A DNA stretch of 64,000 nt from Vibrio tasmaniensis (GCF_024347635.1 NZ_AP025510.1:3162001-3226000), one strand, 5' to 3'. Numbered from the stretch's first letter, positions 43,629-57,094 are shown. The notes: generated from the sequence alone by a model not told the origin. Program-made: numbers and translations.

Positions 43629-43652
43629 CTTCTAGCTTCTAGCTTCTAGCTT
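43625..43652 (+). repeat. Tandem heptamer repeat, four perfect CTAGCTT units
   Basis: 28 bp of exact CTAGCTT x4. The punC stop codon TAG is in unit 1. It sits between punC and its terminator, so length changes would not alter the protein. Confidence 0.9.
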
Positions 43653-43662
43653 AAGAAAACAA

Positions 43663-43688
43663 AAAAGAGCGAGATAACTCGCTCTTTT
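43663..43688 (+). terminator. Terminator of punC
   Basis: 11-bp stem AAAAGAGCGAG/CTCGCTCTTTT with ATAA loop. Confidence 0.88.
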
Positions 43689-43705
43689 GCTATTTATATA
43701 CACCT

Positions 43706-43731
43706 AAAAAAACCAGTAGCGGTGCTACTGG
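43706..43731 (-). terminator. Terminator of glmU
   Basis: Minus strand: CCAGTAGC-ACC-GCTACTGG followed by seven T. 33 nt beyond the glmU stop. Confidence 0.88.
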
Positions 43732-43763
43732 CTTTCATTGAAGTCATATTATTTATTGCGAGA

Positions 43764-45125
43764 CTATTTTTTCTTAGTCGGACGCTGCCAGTTAGCAATT
43801 TTACGTTCTTTCGCACGACTAATAACAAGCTCGTTCTCAGCAACATCACGAGTCACCGTTGAGCCTGCACCAACAGTTGCTCCGTTACCAATAGTAACAG
43901 GTGCGATGAGTTGGCTATCTGATCCAACAAATACGTCATCGCCAATGATGGTCTTAAACTTGTTAGCGCCATCGTAGTTACAAGTGATAGCACCGGCACC
44001 CACATTTACGCGCTGACCAATTTCAGCATCGCCTAGATACGTTAGATGGTTGGCTTTAGAGCCCTCACCAAGACGGGTGTTCTTCACTTCTACAAAGTTA
44101 CCCACGTGCGAGTTGTTACGCATGTCAGCACCAGGACGTAAGCGAGTGAAAGGACCAACCGTACAGTCTTCACCAATTGTCGCACCTTCGATTACGCTGT
44201 ATGGGCGAACGATAGTGTTGTCATCAATCTCACAGTCTTTCAGTACACAACCAGTGCCGATAACCACGTTATCACCAATGCTTACGCTGCCTTCAATGAT
44301 TACGTTGGTATCAATTTCAACATCCATACCACACTGAAGCTCACCACGTAGGTCAAAGCGGCTTGGGTCGCGCAGCATTACGCCTTGCTTTAATAGCTTG
44401 TCTGCTTGCTCAGCTTGGTAAGCACGCTCTAGACGAGCCAGTTGAGAGCGATCGTTCACGCCTTCAACTTCAATTGGGTTGACAGGGTGAACCGCTTCAA
44501 CGGCACGACCTTCATCATGAGCGGCTGCAATAACGTCAGTCAGGTAGTATTCACCTTGTGCGTTGTCATTGCTCAAGCCTGATAACCAACGCTTAAGATC
44601 GCCACCTGTTGCGACCATAACGCCAGTGTTGATCTCTTTGATAAGCTTCTGCTCATCGGTTGCATCTTTCTGTTCAACGATTGCCACAACAGGACCGTTG
44701 CGACGAATGATACGACCGTAACCCATAGGGTTATCTAGAACGACAGTAAGCAGTGCGATACCACCGTTTGGTTGAGCGTCTAATAGGTTTTCAATGGTTT
44801 CTGGCGAGATAAGCGGAACATCACCGTATAGTACAAGTACTTTTTCATCATCAGCGAAATGCGCAGAAGCCTGATCGACCGCGTGACCAGTACCGAGCTG
44901 TTCAGCTTGCAGTGCCCAGTTAACCGTCTCGCTCGCTAGCGTAGATTTCATCTGCTCACCACCATGGCCGTAGACCAAATGGATGTTTTGAGCGCCTAAG
45001 CCGTTACAGGTATCAATAACATGTTTAACCATCGGCTTACCCGCAAGCGTATGCAGAACCTTTGGTGTGTTTGAATACATGCGAGTGCCTTTGCCCGCTG
45101 CGAGAATTACCGCGCTAAACTTCAT
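43764..45125 (-). CDS. glmU: Bifunctional GlcNAc-1-P uridyltransferase / GlcN-1-P acetyltransferase
   Basis: Makes UDP-GlcNAc for peptidoglycan and LPS. 453 residues: N-terminal pyrophosphorylase with [20 protein letters not shown] (from residue 9), C-terminal left-handed beta-helix acetyltransferase from about 250 (repeats such as [15 protein letters not shown]), with HVGNFVEVK and GAITCNYDG active-site parts. I chose ATG 45125, which has AGG at good distance; an in-frame ATG 18 nt upstream has no Shine-Dalgarno. glmS is not adjacent. It follows the atp operon, as in E. coli. Confidence 0.97.
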   Translation of the reverse strand: MKFSAVILAAGKGTRMYSNTPKVLHTLAGKPMVKHVIDTCNGLGAQNIHLVYGHGGEQMKSTLASETVNWALQAEQLGTGHAVDQASAHFADDEKVLVLYGDVPLISPETIENLLDAQPNGGIALLTVVLDNPMGYGRIIRRNGPVVAIVEQKDATDEQKLIKEINTGVMVATGGDLKRWLSGLSNDNAQGEYYLTDVIAAAHDEGRAVEAVHPVNPIEVEGVNDRSQLARLERAYQAEQADKLLKQGVMLRDPSRFDLRGELQCGMDVEIDTNVIIEGSVSIGDNVVIGTGCVLKDCEIDDNTIVRPYSVIEGATIGEDCTVGPFTRLRPGADMRNNSHVGNFVEVKNTRLGEGSKANHLTYLGDAEIGQRVNVGAGAITCNYDGANKFKTIIGDDVFVGSDSQLIAPVTIGNGATVGAGSTVTRDVAENELVISRAKERKIANWQRPTKKK

Positions 45126-45162
45126 TGTAAACCTATCCAACATTATTTTTTATTAAGCCGAT

Positions 45163-45186
45163 ATTGTAACCGTTTTTGGCCAAAAA
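45163..45186 (-). promoter_or_regulatory. Candidate glmU promoter with 14-bp palindrome
   Basis: Minus strand -10 TACAAT (45163-45168). The perfect palindrome TTTTTGGCCAAAAA (45173-45186) lies just upstream, in the spacer and -35 zone. No regulator assigned. Confidence 0.4.
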
Positions 45187-45255
45187 ATTAAATCGCAATA
45201 ACCATTTAACAGGTATTGATATGTAAAAGGAACATTTTTGAGAATCCAAAAATGC

Positions 45256-45282
45256 AAAAAGGCGACCCTTAGGTCGCCTTTA
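45256..45282 (-). terminator. Terminator of the atp operon
   Basis: Minus strand: AAGGCGACC-TAAG-GGTCGCCTTTTT, 28 nt after the atpC stop. Confidence 0.88.
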
Positions 45283-45309
45283 TCTCAGAGTCACTAATCT
45301 TATAAAAGA

Positions 45310-45732
45310 TTAACGACGCTGTTTTGTCAGTTCGATAACTCGTAACTGAGCAATGGCTTTAGCCAGTTCACCGGCCGCTTGTGCGAAGTCTATGTCGCCA
45401 TGCTGATTTTGGATATTCTCCACAGCTTTGCGCTTAGCTTCTTCCGCCTTTGCTGCGTCTAGTTCTTCACCACGGATAGCTGTATCAGCCAGTACAGTCG
45501 CTGTACCAGGCTGAACTTCTACCATGCCACCAGAAACATAAATAATTTCTTCGTGACCGTGCTGCTTAACAATACGCACCATACCAGGCTTGATAGCGGT
45601 CAGCAGTGGAGTGTGACCATGGAAAATACCAAGCTCACCCTCACTACCGGTCACCTGAAACGTCTCAACAAGACCAGAGAAAATTTGTTTCTCGGCACTT
45701 ACAACGTCTAGGTGAAAGGTTATTGCTGCCAT
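45310..45732 (-). CDS. atpC: F1Fo ATP synthase epsilon subunit
   Basis: 140 residues. N-terminal beta-sandwich (about 1-85: [15 protein letters not shown]...[13 protein letters not shown]) and C-terminal helical hairpin (about 90-138). Central stalk subunit and intrinsic inhibitor. Last gene of the operon, 18 nt after atpD. Confidence 0.97.
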   Translation of the reverse strand: MAAITFHLDVVSAEKQIFSGLVETFQVTGSEGELGIFHGHTPLLTAIKPGMVRIVKQHGHEEIIYVSGGMVEVQPGTATVLADTAIRGEELDAAKAEEAKRKAVENIQNQHGDIDFAQAAGELAKAIAQLRVIELTKQRR

Positions 45733-45750
45733 ATCGCCTCCTAGTTAGCC

Positions 45751-47172
<1,422 letters not shown>

Positions 47173-47188
47173 TTAGTTTTACCTAAGC

Positions 47189-48055
47189 TTAAACCGCAGC
47201 TGCGCCTGAAACGATCTCAGAAAGTTCTTGTGTAATCGCCGATTGACGGGCTTTGTTATACACAAGTTCTAAGTCATCAATAATGTCACCAGCATTATCT
47301 GTTGCTGATTTCATTGCAATCATTCGAGCCGCTTGCTCACAAGCAAGGTTCTCAACCACACCTTGGTACACTTGAGATTCGACATAGCGAACCAGTAGTG
47401 CATCTAGTAGTGGTTTTGGCTCGGGCTCATAAATGTAGTCCCAAGAATGACTGCGTTTCATTTCTTCGCTGTCTGATTTAGGCAAAGGAAGTAATTGATC
47501 GATCGTTGGTTCTTGAACCATAGTGTTTTCAAACTTGTTGAACACTACGAACAGGCGATCTAGTTCGCCTTCATCATATTTCTTCAGCATAACGCTTACA
47601 GAGCCAATCAAGTCTTCAAGGCTTGGACGATCGCCCAGACCAGAAACTTGAGCTGCTACTTTCGCGCCGCTGTTATTGAAAAATGCTGTTGCTTTAGAGC
47701 CTACAATTGCAAGCTCTACATCAGCACCTTTCTCAGACCAATCTTTCATGTCATTCATGGCTTTTTTGAACAAGTTAATGTTCAAACCACCACAAAGACC
47801 ACGGTCTGTAGAAACGATGATATAACCAACACGTTTGGCTTCTCGTTCCTCAAGATAAGGATGCTTATACTCGAGGCTACCATTAGCCAAATGACCGATC
47901 ACTTTACGCATTGTTTCTGCATATGGACGAGTAGCTTCCATTGCGTCTTGAGAACGACGCATTTTTGAAGCTGCTACCATTTCCATTGCTTTCGTAATCT
48001 TCTGTGTGCTTTTAACACTACCGATTTTATTACGTATCTCTTTTGCGCCGGCCAT
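47189..48055 (-). CDS. atpG: F1Fo ATP synthase gamma subunit
   Basis: 288 residues. N- and C-terminal helices form the rotor coiled coil: [33 protein letters not shown] and [29 protein letters not shown]... seen at the ends. The middle has the conserved [10 protein letters not shown]. Confidence 0.97.
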   Translation of the reverse strand: MAGAKEIRNKIGSVKSTQKITKAMEMVAASKMRRSQDAMEATRPYAETMRKVIGHLANGSLEYKHPYLEEREAKRVGYIIVSTDRGLCGGLNINLFKKAMNDMKDWSEKGADVELAIVGSKATAFFNNSGAKVAAQVSGLGDRPSLEDLIGSVSVMLKKYDEGELDRLFVVFNKFENTMVQEPTIDQLLPLPKSDSEEMKRSHSWDYIYEPEPKPLLDALLVRYVESQVYQGVVENLACEQAARMIAMKSATDNAGDIIDDLELVYNKARQSAITQELSEIVSGAAAV

Positions 48056-48103
48056 CGTTACTCTCCGTTAATGGTATGAGGTGGCCCTAAGACCACCTAC
48101 CAA

Positions 48104-49645
48104 TTACCAGGTCTGGGTTGCCTTGAAATCGTCAACAAGCTTCTTCAGCTCAGCTTCGATTTCTTTGTTGAAAGCACCCGTTGCGTCGATCTGTGTTGCT
48201 AGATCAGCGTATTGACCACGAGCAAACGACAGTAAAGCAGCTTCAAAATCTAGAACTTTAGAAAGTTCAACGTCTTGAAGGTATCCACGCTCTGCAGCGA
48301 AGATTACTAGAGCTTGGTCAAATACAGACATAGGAGCGTATTGCTTCTGCTTCATCAGTTCTGTAACTTTTTGACCGTGGTCTAGCTGCTTCTTAGTCGC
48401 TTCATCAAGATCCGAAGAGAACTGAGCAAATGCTGCAAGTTCACGGTATTGAGCTAGAGCAGTACGGATACCGCCAGATAGCTTCTTGATGATTTTAGTC
48501 TGCGCCGAACCACCTACACGAGAAACTGAGATACCTGGGTCAACAGCTGGACGTACGCCCGCGTTGAATAGCTCAGTTTGTAGGAAGATCTGACCATCAG
48601 TAATCGAGATTACGTTCGTTGGTACGAATGCAGATACGTCACCAGCTTGCGTTTCGATGATAGGTAGAGCAGTTAAAGAACCAGTCTTGCCTGTCACTTC
48701 GCCGTTAGTGAATTTTTCTACGTATGCTTCGCTTACACGAGCTGCACGCTCTAGTAGACGAGAGTGAAGGTAGAAAACATCACCTGGGAACGCTTCACGA
48801 CCTGGTGGACGCTTAAGTAGTAGCGAGATTTGACGGTAAGCGACAGCTTGCTTAGATAGATCATCATAAACAATCAGTGCATCTTCACCGCGATCACGGA
48901 AGTATTCGCCCATCGCACAACCAGCATACGGTGCAAGGTATTGCAGCGCTGCAGATTCAGAAGCAGATGCAACAACAACAACAGTGTTTGCTAATGCGCC
49001 GTGCTCTTCTAGTTTGCGAACTACGTTAGCAATAGTCGACGCTTTTTGGCCGATAGCTACGTAGATAGAGAAAATACCAGAATCTTTTTGGTTAATAATC
49101 GCATCGATCGCCATTGCTGTTTTACCAGTCTGACGGTCACCGATTACGAGCTCACGTTGACCACGACCGATAGGGATCATTGAGTCAACTGACTTGTAAC
49201 CAGTTTGAACAGGTTGATCTACCGATTTACGGTCGATTACACCTGGTGCGATAATTTCTACAGGCGAAGTTAGTTTCGCTTCGATAGGACCTTTACCATC
49301 AATTGGCTCACCTAGCGTGTTTACAACACGACCAAGCATTTCAGGACCTACTGGTACTTCAAGAATACGACCAGTACCTGTAACTTTCATGCCTTCCTGT
49401 AGGTCAGCATACGGGCCCATTACAACAGCACCAACCGAATCACGGTTCAAGTTTAGTGCTAGCGCGTAACGGCCACCCGGTAGTTCGATCATTTCACCTT
49501 GCATCACGTCCGCTAGGCCGTGGATGCTAAGGATGCCATCGCTTACAGAAACGATAGTACCTTCATTGCGAGCTTCACTAACAACGTCGAAAGATTCAAT
49601 ACGTTGTTTAATTAGATCGCTAATTTCAGTGGAATTAAGTTGCAT
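48104..49645 (-). CDS. atpA: F1Fo ATP synthase alpha subunit
   Basis: 513 residues, the E. coli length. Starts [19 protein letters not shown]; the in-frame extension to 49675 overlaps atpH and is not used. P-loop GDRQTGKT; the conserved arginine finger is in [14 protein letters not shown]. Non-catalytic nucleotide sites in the F1 head. Shine-Dalgarno GGAG. 13 nt after atpH. Confidence 0.98.
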   Translation of the reverse strand: MQLNSTEISDLIKQRIESFDVVSEARNEGTIVSVSDGILSIHGLADVMQGEMIELPGGRYALALNLNRDSVGAVVMGPYADLQEGMKVTGTGRILEVPVGPEMLGRVVNTLGEPIDGKGPIEAKLTSPVEIIAPGVIDRKSVDQPVQTGYKSVDSMIPIGRGQRELVIGDRQTGKTAMAIDAIINQKDSGIFSIYVAIGQKASTIANVVRKLEEHGALANTVVVVASASESAALQYLAPYAGCAMGEYFRDRGEDALIVYDDLSKQAVAYRQISLLLKRPPGREAFPGDVFYLHSRLLERAARVSEAYVEKFTNGEVTGKTGSLTALPIIETQAGDVSAFVPTNVISITDGQIFLQTELFNAGVRPAVDPGISVSRVGGSAQTKIIKKLSGGIRTALAQYRELAAFAQFSSDLDEATKKQLDHGQKVTELMKQKQYAPMSVFDQALVIFAAERGYLQDVELSKVLDFEAALLSFARGQYADLATQIDATGAFNKEIEAELKKLVDDFKATQTW

Positions 49646-49658
49646 GCTCCAATCCCCA

Positions 49659-50192
49659 TTAAGACTGCAATGCATCGCTCAGGCGGTCTAAACGACTGCG
49701 CGCTGAGTTATCGATGACTAGGTCTCCGGCTCGAATAATAACTCCACTAAGTAGAGTCTCATCTATACTGCAATTCAGCTGAACTTTGCGCGCTAAGCGC
49801 TGTTCCAATTTGCTGCTGATCTCTGCACGTTGTTCTTCAGAAAGTTCTACCGCTGAAGTTACTTCAACGTCGATCTCTTTCTCATACTCTTTTTTGAGTA
49901 TAAAGAACTCTTTACAAACATCAGGAAAAGCCATCAAGCGGCCGTTCTCTGCCATCACTTTAATTAAGTTCTGACCGAATTCATCAAATTGTTCGCCACA
50001 AATTACAATGAATACTTCAGCTAATTTTTCAGCAGTCATAGAACCGCTTAATAAATTGTGAACATCATCATTTTGTGCCACTTCGGCAGCAAAAGTAAGC
50101 ATTTGACCCCATTGGTCTAGCTCACCTTTATCTACCGCAAAGTCAAACGCTGCTTTAGCATAGGGGCGTGCGATTGTAGTCAAATCAGACAT
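49659..50192 (-). CDS. atpH: F1Fo ATP synthase delta subunit
   Basis: 177 residues, six-helix N-terminal domain beginning [19 protein letters not shown], and C-terminal segment [22 protein letters not shown], both family hallmarks. Links F1 to the b-subunit stator. Confidence 0.97.
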   Translation of the reverse strand: MSDLTTIARPYAKAAFDFAVDKGELDQWGQMLTFAAEVAQNDDVHNLLSGSMTAEKLAEVFIVICGEQFDEFGQNLIKVMAENGRLMAFPDVCKEFFILKKEYEKEIDVEVTSAVELSEEQRAEISSKLEQRLARKVQLNCSIDETLLSGVIIRAGDLVIDNSARSRLDRLSDALQS

Positions 50193-50207
50193 ATACAGCC
50201 CCTTGCT

Positions 50208-50678
50208 TTAAAGTTTTGCAGTAATGTTGTTAAGAAGATCATCGTGTACATCTTTATCGATTGTACGTTCAAGGATTTTCTCAGCACCAGCTATAGCCAG
50301 AGTTGCGACTTGTTTGCGCAGGTCATCACGGGCACGTGTACGTTCTGCTTCAATTTCTGCTTCAGCTTGCGCTAAGATCTTCTGGCGTTCTGCCTGAGCC
50401 TCTTCGCGTGCTTCATCAATAATTTGAGCTTTACGTTTGTTTGCCTGATCAATAACCTCAGTTGCAGTGCGCTTTGCTTCTTTCATTTGCTCAGAAGCGT
50501 TGGCTTGTGCCAGGTTCAAGTCTTTAGCAGCGCGTTCAGCGGCTACTAGACCGTCAGCAATTTTCTTCTGACGTTCTTCAATTGCTTGCATGATTGGTGG
50601 CCATACATATTTCATGCAGAACCAAACAAACAGTGAAAAAGCAATTGCTTGACCTAGCAGAGTTGCGTTCATATTCAC
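50208..50678 (-). CDS. atpF: F1Fo ATP synthase b subunit
   Basis: 156 residues, same as E. coli. One N-terminal transmembrane helix (about 5-26, [20 protein letters not shown]), then a long charged coiled coil to the end. Peripheral stalk. Confidence 0.97.
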   Translation of the reverse strand: MNMNATLLGQAIAFSLFVWFCMKYVWPPIMQAIEERQKKIADGLVAAERAAKDLNLAQANASEQMKEAKRTATEVIDQANKRKAQIIDEAREEAQAERQKILAQAEAEIEAERTRARDDLRKQVATLAIAGAEKILERTIDKDVHDDLLNNITAKL

Positions 50679-50737
50679 AACAGCTACCCCTCGTTAAGAA
50701 TCAACTACAAAAATTTAATTAACTATTTAGAAGTTAA

Positions 50738-50995
<258 letters not shown>

Positions 50996-51044
50996 TTACG
51001 TTCTCCGATTAACATTAATAGTTAGAATAAAGCTTAAAAATTTT

Positions 51045-51845
<801 letters not shown>

Positions 51846-51850
51846 TCATC

Positions 51851-52240
51851 CTATTTTTTATTGTTAATGAAAAGCACTGGCGCAAAGATATTAATACCTA
51901 GAACCAGTAAATAGGTCAGTTTGAGGGGAATTAATTCCACCTGCATATACATGTAGACGATAGAGAATAGTAGAACTGTGATTAAGATTTTTAGCGCTTC
52001 ACCTGCATAGAACGACGCCGCAACTAACTTAGTTGCGCGAGCTCCACAAAATAGGAAAGCACACACACAAAAAACCACATTCGCGATGACAAAAATACCG
52101 CCACCAATTAATGCAGCAAAACCCCAATCAGGATTAACAGCTAAACCTAACCCTATCGCCACTAATATAACCGCGCTAAGCTCGATCAATAACATTTGCT
52201 TTGCAAGCACTCGTCCTGGTCTTGCTAACGCCGCTACCAT
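51851..52240 (-). CDS. atpI: AtpI, ATP synthase assembly protein
   Basis: 129 residues, four hydrophobic segments, poorly conserved family. First gene of atpIBEFHAGDC, 8 nt before atpB. Known to help c-ring assembly, not part of the enzyme. Confidence 0.93.
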   Translation of the reverse strand: MVAALARPGRVLAKQMLLIELSAVILVAIGLGLAVNPDWGFAALIGGGIFVIANVVFCVCAFLFCGARATKLVAASFYAGEALKILITVLLFSIVYMYMQVELIPLKLTYLLVLGINIFAPVLFINNKK

Positions 52241-52305
52241 GTATTCGTTCCTCTTTTAAGCCTACTTTGATACTCGCTTAAAAGCGTGCTGAGAAATTGG
52301 CGAAA

Positions 52306-52333
52306 ATTATACGTTCAGCCAAATTGATTGCAA
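52306..52333 (-). promoter_or_regulatory. atp operon promoter
   Basis: Minus strand: TTGCAA (52328-52333), 16 bp, TATAAT (52306-52311), 66 bp before atpI. A second possible promoter lies upstream: TTGTAC (52383-52388), 16 bp, TATACA (52361-52366). Confidence 0.7.
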
Positions 52334-52409
52334 TAAGAATGCAGCAATCATTTACATTTTTGTATACAAACCGACAACTTTTGTACAAGGTCACTTGTTC
52401 ATTACATAA

Positions 52410-52423
52410 TTGACCTAAATCAA
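52410..52423. promoter_or_regulatory. FNR-like palindrome upstream of the atp promoters
   Basis: TTGACCTAAATCAA differs from the FNR consensus TTGAT-N4-ATCAA at one base and sits in a wider palindrome AATTGA-N6-TCAATT. It is 10 bp beyond the parB stop and 170-183 bp before atpI. Binding by FNR is inference. Confidence 0.5.
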
Positions 52424-52432
52424 TTATCTCAC

Positions 52433-53314
52433 TTAGTACTCTAATTTAGCAATAAGTTGATCTAATTTGTGAGGCTCATCAAGAGTAATTGTCACTTTTG
52501 ACTTCCCACTAACAGAACGAGTAACTGAAACGTTTGCTTGCAATTTTTCCGTGAGTCTTCGTGAAAGTTCGATAGCTTCAGTGTCTTCAGGCTTCGATTC
52601 TGATTCAACGTCTGGCTTTAAGCACTTTTTAACAAGTTGCTCAGTTTGACGCACGGTCATTTTTTTGGTTGCCGCAGTGTTTGCTGCCTCAACCTGGGTA
52701 TCGCCTTCAAGCGCAAGCAATGCTCTAGCATGCCCCATTTCCAGATGTTTATTGGAAACTAAACCTTTTACTTCATTTTCGAGCTGATTTAGACGTAATA
52801 AGTTACTAACTGTTGCTCTCGACTTACCGATCACTTCAGCGACTTGTTGATGTGTCAGCTCAAATTCGTTCTGTAAGCGCTCTAACGCTTGTGCTTCTTC
52901 GATAGCATTCAAGTCTTCACGCTGAATATTCTCGATCAATGCCATCGCAATCGCAGCTTTGTCTTCAACTCTTTTGATCAGACATGGCACTTGCTTAAGG
53001 CCAGCTTGACGAGCCGCTCTCCAACGACGTTCGCCAGCTATAATCTCAAACTGGTCGTGCGCTAGTGGGCGTACAACAATTGGCTGAATAATGCCTTGAG
53101 ATTGAATTGATGCTGCCAGCTCTTCTAGCGCTTCCGGCGCAATATCCTTACGCGGTTGATATACACCTGGCTTTAAGCAACCAACAGCCAATTCGATAAG
53201 CTCACCATCAGCCGACAACGCCTGACTGTAAGAAGCGACTTGCTGTTTTTCACGAGCCAATGAGCTAGTTGCAAGCAATGCATCTAGCCCCTTTCCTAAA
53301 CCACGCTTAGACAT
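52433..53314 (-). CDS. parB: ParB, chromosome-segregation DNA-binding CTPase
   Basis: 293 residues. N-terminal ParB/Srx domain with GERRWRAARQAG, then the KorB-type HTH (TQQ-like TVSNLLRLNQL region) and a C-terminal dimerisation domain. Binds parS near the origin; with ParA it positions oriC at the pole in vibrios. 17 nt after parA. I did not find a parS match in this window. Confidence 0.96.
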   Translation of the reverse strand: MSKRGLGKGLDALLATSSLAREKQQVASYSQALSADGELIELAVGCLKPGVYQPRKDIAPEALEELAASIQSQGIIQPIVVRPLAHDQFEIIAGERRWRAARQAGLKQVPCLIKRVEDKAAIAMALIENIQREDLNAIEEAQALERLQNEFELTHQQVAEVIGKSRATVSNLLRLNQLENEVKGLVSNKHLEMGHARALLALEGDTQVEAANTAATKKMTVRQTEQLVKKCLKPDVESESKPEDTEAIELSRRLTEKLQANVSVTRSVSGKSKVTITLDEPHKLDQLIAKLEY

Positions 53315-53331
53315 TGAGCGAATTCCTTTGG

Positions 53332-54111
53332 TTAGACCGATACTGGGACTTCTTCACGACGCAACATTTCGCCAGCAAGAGCAAGATATGCCTTAGCTCC
53401 AGCTGAATATTTGTCGTAGTACATTGCTGGCTTGCCATGACTCGGCGCTTCTGCCAGACGCACATTTCTAGGGATCACAGTTCGATAGACTTTGCTACCG
53501 AAGTGCTTTTTGAGTTGATCAGATACTTCGTTCGATAAGCGGTTACGAGGATCGTACATAGTACGCAGAAGACCTTCGATCTTCAGATTCTCGTTGACCA
53601 CCGCAGCGAGCTTGCTGATGGTATCCATCAACGCAGTCAAACCTTCCAGAGCAAAGTATTCACATTGCATAGGAACCAATACGGAATCGGCCGCAGCCAT
53701 CGCATTAATTGTAAGAAGATTTAATGACGGTGGGCAATCGATAAAGATGAAATCATAGTTACTACGAATGGGTGCCAACGCGTTCTTTAGGCGAACTTCA
53801 CGAGCAAACACTTCCATCAATTTGATTTCTGCCGCTGTAACATCACCATTTGCGGCGATAAGGTCATAGTTGCCAGATGTACTTCGGCAAACTACCTCAT
53901 CAAATGGGGTGTCTTCAACCAACAAATCGTAAGCAGTTGCTTCAACCTGATACTTGTCAACACCGCTCGCCATCGTGGCATTACCTTGAGGATCGAGGTC
54001 AACAACCAATATCTTGCGCTTTGTTGCCGCCATTGATGCTGCCAAGTTAATGCAAGTTGTTGTTTTTCCTACGCCACCCTTCTGGTTGGCAATTGCTACG
54101 ATTTTACCCAC
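53332..54111 (-). CDS. parA: ParA (Soj), chromosome-partition ATPase
   Basis: 259 residues, deviant Walker A KGGVGKTT at about 11-18 with signature Lys, Walker B DFIFIDCPPS. Starts MGKIVAIANQKGG, the chromosomal type without N-terminal HTH. 14 nt after rsmG; operon mnmG-rsmG-parA-parB. Confidence 0.97.
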   Translation of the reverse strand: MGKIVAIANQKGGVGKTTTCINLAASMAATKRKILVVDLDPQGNATMASGVDKYQVEATAYDLLVEDTPFDEVVCRSTSGNYDLIAANGDVTAAEIKLMEVFAREVRLKNALAPIRSNYDFIFIDCPPSLNLLTINAMAAADSVLVPMQCEYFALEGLTALMDTISKLAAVVNENLKIEGLLRTMYDPRNRLSNEVSDQLKKHFGSKVYRTVIPRNVRLAEAPSHGKPAMYYDKYSAGAKAYLALAGEMLRREEVPVSV

Positions 54112-54125
54112 TATGGCCTCGCTGA

Positions 54126-54758
54126 TTATCCCTGACGCGATAAAGTAACTAGATGACGCTCTCCATCAAGCTCTGGCACTTGCAAAGCTTTAATGTCTGT
54201 CACTGAACACCATTCAGGTAACAGGTCGATTTCGTCTCTAGGATGTTGTCCCTTAAGAGCCAAAAATACACCGGATTGCTCTTTAGGTAAATGATGACAC
54301 CACTCTACCATGTCTGTCATTGATGCAAATGCGCGACTGAGCACGGCATCAAACTTTTCTTCTGGTTGAAATTCTTCAACACGACTTTGAATCGGCACCA
54401 CGTTGTCGATACCCAGCTCATGAATCACTTGCTTGATAAAACGAATACGCTTACCCAAGCTGTCTAGCAAGTAAAACTCGCAGTCAGGATTCATGATTGA
54501 GAGCGGAATCCCAGGAAGACCTGGGCCAGTGCCAACGTCAATAAAACGCTTGCCTTGTAAGTGAGTGCTAACAATGATGCTATCTAAGATATGTTTCACC
54601 ATCATTTCTTGCGGATCACGAACTGACGTCAGATTGTATGCTTTGTTCCACTTGTTTAGTAACTCAACGTAGCCAACCAATTGGCTGCGTTGCTTTTCAG
54701 ATACTTCAAGTTCAGTCTGGCCAATCAGGTGATCCAGTTTTTCGCGTAATGCGCTCAT
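54126..54758 (-). CDS. rsmG: 16S rRNA m7G527 methyltransferase RsmG
   Basis: 210 residues (E. coli 207). SAM motif [16 protein letters not shown] near 70, [20 protein letters not shown] upstream of it. Its ATG overlaps the stop of mnmG by one base (TAATG). Confidence 0.97.
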   Translation of the reverse strand: MSALREKLDHLIGQTELEVSEKQRSQLVGYVELLNKWNKAYNLTSVRDPQEMMVKHILDSIIVSTHLQGKRFIDVGTGPGLPGIPLSIMNPDCEFYLLDSLGKRIRFIKQVIHELGIDNVVPIQSRVEEFQPEEKFDAVLSRAFASMTDMVEWCHHLPKEQSGVFLALKGQHPRDEIDLLPEWCSVTDIKALQVPELDGERHLVTLSRQG

Positions 54759-56653
54759 TATGCTTCCTCACCTTTTTTCAACAGGCCGTGTTTTTTCAAG
54801 TAAACCAACAGAATTGAAATTGCAGCTGGTGTGATACCTGAGATTCGCGATGCAATACCAATTGAGTCTGGTTTAGCGGTAGTTAGTTTTAGAACCACTT
54901 CGTTAGAAAGCCCTTTTACCTTGCTGTAATCGATGTCAGCCGGCAGTTTGGTGTTTTCATGACGCAGTGATTTTTCAATTTCATCTTGTTGGCGCTGGAT
55001 ATAGCCATCGTACTTAACTTGGATCTCAACTTGCTCTGAGGCTTGTTGATCTTCCAGTGCAGGACCGAAACGATCCAACGACGTTAGCTGTGAATAAGTC
55101 ATTTCAGGACGACGAAGAAGATCTTCACCACTCGCTTCACGAGACATTGGTGTTTTCAGGATCTGGTTCAATTGATCAATATCTTCAGATTTTGGATTAA
55201 TCCATGTTTCTTTAAGACGTTGACGCTCTTTCTCCATGTTTTCCATCTTCTCGTTGAATCGCGTCCAACGAGCATCGTCGACCAAGCCAAGTTCACGTGA
55301 CTTTTCAGTCAAACGGATATCAGCGTTGTCTTCACGAAGCAACAAGCGGTATTCCGCGCGAGATGTAAACATGCGGTACGGTTCTTTGGTACCCATTGTC
55401 GACAAGTCATCTATAAGTACACCCATGTAAGCTTGATCGCGGCGTGGGCTCCAGCCCTCTTTGCCTTGCGTAAACAAACTCGCATTCAAACCGGCCATTA
55501 AGCCTTGTGCTGCAGCTTCTTCGTAGCCAGTGGTGCCATTGATTTGCCCCGCAAAGAACAACCCCTTAATAAACTTGGTCTCGTAAGTCAGTTTAAGATC
55601 GCGAGGGTCAAAGAAGTCGTACTCAATCGCGTAGCCAGGACGGACGATATGTGCGTTCTCAAAACCTTTCATTGAGTGAACGATTTTTACCTGAACATCA
55701 AATGGCAAACTGGTTGAAATACCATTCGGGTATAACTCGTGCGTCGTTAGGCCTTCAGGCTCAATGAAAATTTGGTGACTGTTTTTATCAGCAAAACGCA
55801 TCACTTTGTCTTCAATCGACGGACAGTAACGAGGGCCAATACCTTCAATCACACCAGCGTACATCGGGCTGCGATCGAGATTGGCACGAATAACGTCATG
55901 CGTATTTTCGTTAGTGTGCGTGATGTAACATGGAATCTGACGCGGCTGCTGAGCTCGGTTCCCCATGAATGAGAAAACAGGCGTAGGGTTATCACCGTGC
56001 TGAACCTCAAGCTCAGAAAAATCAACGCTACGAGCATCGATACGAGGAGGTGTGCCTGTTTTCAGGCGATCAACTCGGAATGGAAGATCACGAAGACGGT
56101 CAGCCAGTGCGATCGATGGTGGATCGCCAGCACGGCCGCCTGAAGAACTTTCCATACCAATATGGATCTTCCCGCCTAGGAATGTCCCCACAGTCAAGAC
56201 CACAGCGCTTGCGCGGAACTTAAGGCCCATCTGCGTTACCACACCCACCACTTGATCCTGCTCAACGATCAAGTCATCAACCGACTGTTGGAATAAAGTC
56301 AGGTTTGGCGTGTTTTCAAGAACGTTACGAACAAAGGCTTTGTAAAGTGCGCGGTCAGCTTGTGCACGAGTTGCACGAACTGCAGGGCCTTTTGATGCGT
56401 TCAATGTTCTGAACTGAATACCTGCATGATCAATAGCTTGCGCCATTAATCCACCCATAGCATCGACCTCTTTTACCAAGTGGCCCTTACCGATCCCGCC
56501 AATGGCTGGGTTACAGGACATTTGTCCTAATGTATCGATATTATGAGTAAGTAATAACGTACTTTGACCAGTACGTGCAGATGCGAGTGCGGCTTCCGTT
56601 CCTGCATGGCCACCACCAACAACGATGACGTCAAATTTTTCGTGATAAAGCAT
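54758..56653 (-). CDS. mnmG: tRNA U34 carboxymethylaminomethyl modification enzyme MnmG (GidA)
   Basis: 631 residues. FAD motif [17 protein letters not shown] (about 13-29), the conserved [14 protein letters not shown], and the C-terminal helical domain (from about 550) that meets MnmE. With MnmE it makes cmnm5U34. First gene left of oriC, transcribed away from it; Shine-Dalgarno GAGGT. Confidence 0.98.
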   Translation of the reverse strand: MLYHEKFDVIVVGGGHAGTEAALASARTGQSTLLLTHNIDTLGQMSCNPAIGGIGKGHLVKEVDAMGGLMAQAIDHAGIQFRTLNASKGPAVRATRAQADRALYKAFVRNVLENTPNLTLFQQSVDDLIVEQDQVVGVVTQMGLKFRASAVVLTVGTFLGGKIHIGMESSSGGRAGDPPSIALADRLRDLPFRVDRLKTGTPPRIDARSVDFSELEVQHGDNPTPVFSFMGNRAQQPRQIPCYITHTNENTHDVIRANLDRSPMYAGVIEGIGPRYCPSIEDKVMRFADKNSHQIFIEPEGLTTHELYPNGISTSLPFDVQVKIVHSMKGFENAHIVRPGYAIEYDFFDPRDLKLTYETKFIKGLFFAGQINGTTGYEEAAAQGLMAGLNASLFTQGKEGWSPRRDQAYMGVLIDDLSTMGTKEPYRMFTSRAEYRLLLREDNADIRLTEKSRELGLVDDARWTRFNEKMENMEKERQRLKETWINPKSEDIDQLNQILKTPMSREASGEDLLRRPEMTYSQLTSLDRFGPALEDQQASEQVEIQVKYDGYIQRQQDEIEKSLRHENTKLPADIDYSKVKGLSNEVVLKLTTAKPDSIGIASRISGITPAAISILLVYLKKHGLLKKGEEA

Positions 56654-56760
56654 GAACCGACCTCAGGTATTCAAACGTTTTCTAGATTGATAAAAAGGAG
56701 CGATATTCTACCTGTTTTCATAGCCTGAGAAAACGTTTTTGGGATTTTTCGAAAAAGCGA

Positions 56761-57076
56761 TTTTTAATTAATATAGATAAGATCTTTAAAGAGATCTTTT
56801 ATTAGATCTATTATTAGGATCGAGAGTATCTGTGGATAAGTCAAAAATGATCAACAAGATCATGGATCTTTTTTGGATCAAATGATGTGATCTAACTTTG
56901 ATCATGATGAGGATTAGCTGGGATCAAAATGGCTACTTATTCACAGGAGGAAATTGTCCGAAAACTTGTTATTTGGATAACTATAGGTTAATCACCGTAT
57001 ATGTATGATCTTATCCACAGCAGAAATTGAAAATAGATCGCGAATTTTAGATATTTTTGAAAAAAAGTTATTCACA
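56761..57076. other. oriC: Chromosome 1 replication origin (oriC)
   Basis: Between mnmG and mioC, as in E. coli and V. cholerae. An AT-rich unwinding region (56761-56821) has GATC-led repeats. Thirteen GATC sites fall between 56781 and 57039, about one expected by chance. DnaA boxes: TTATCCACA at 57011-57019 (plus) and 56831-56839 (minus), TTATTCACA at 56937-56945 and 57068-57076, and a near match TTATCCAAA at 56972-56980 (minus). The rest of 56654-57095 holds no gene. Confidence 0.93.
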
Positions 57077-57094
57077 ATTGCGATGTACAGAGAC

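Noticed and set aside
49646..49675. Ten-codon N-terminal extension of atpA
   Set aside because: It overlaps the end of atpH, and homology with AtpA begins exactly at MQLNSTE with a proper ribosome site.
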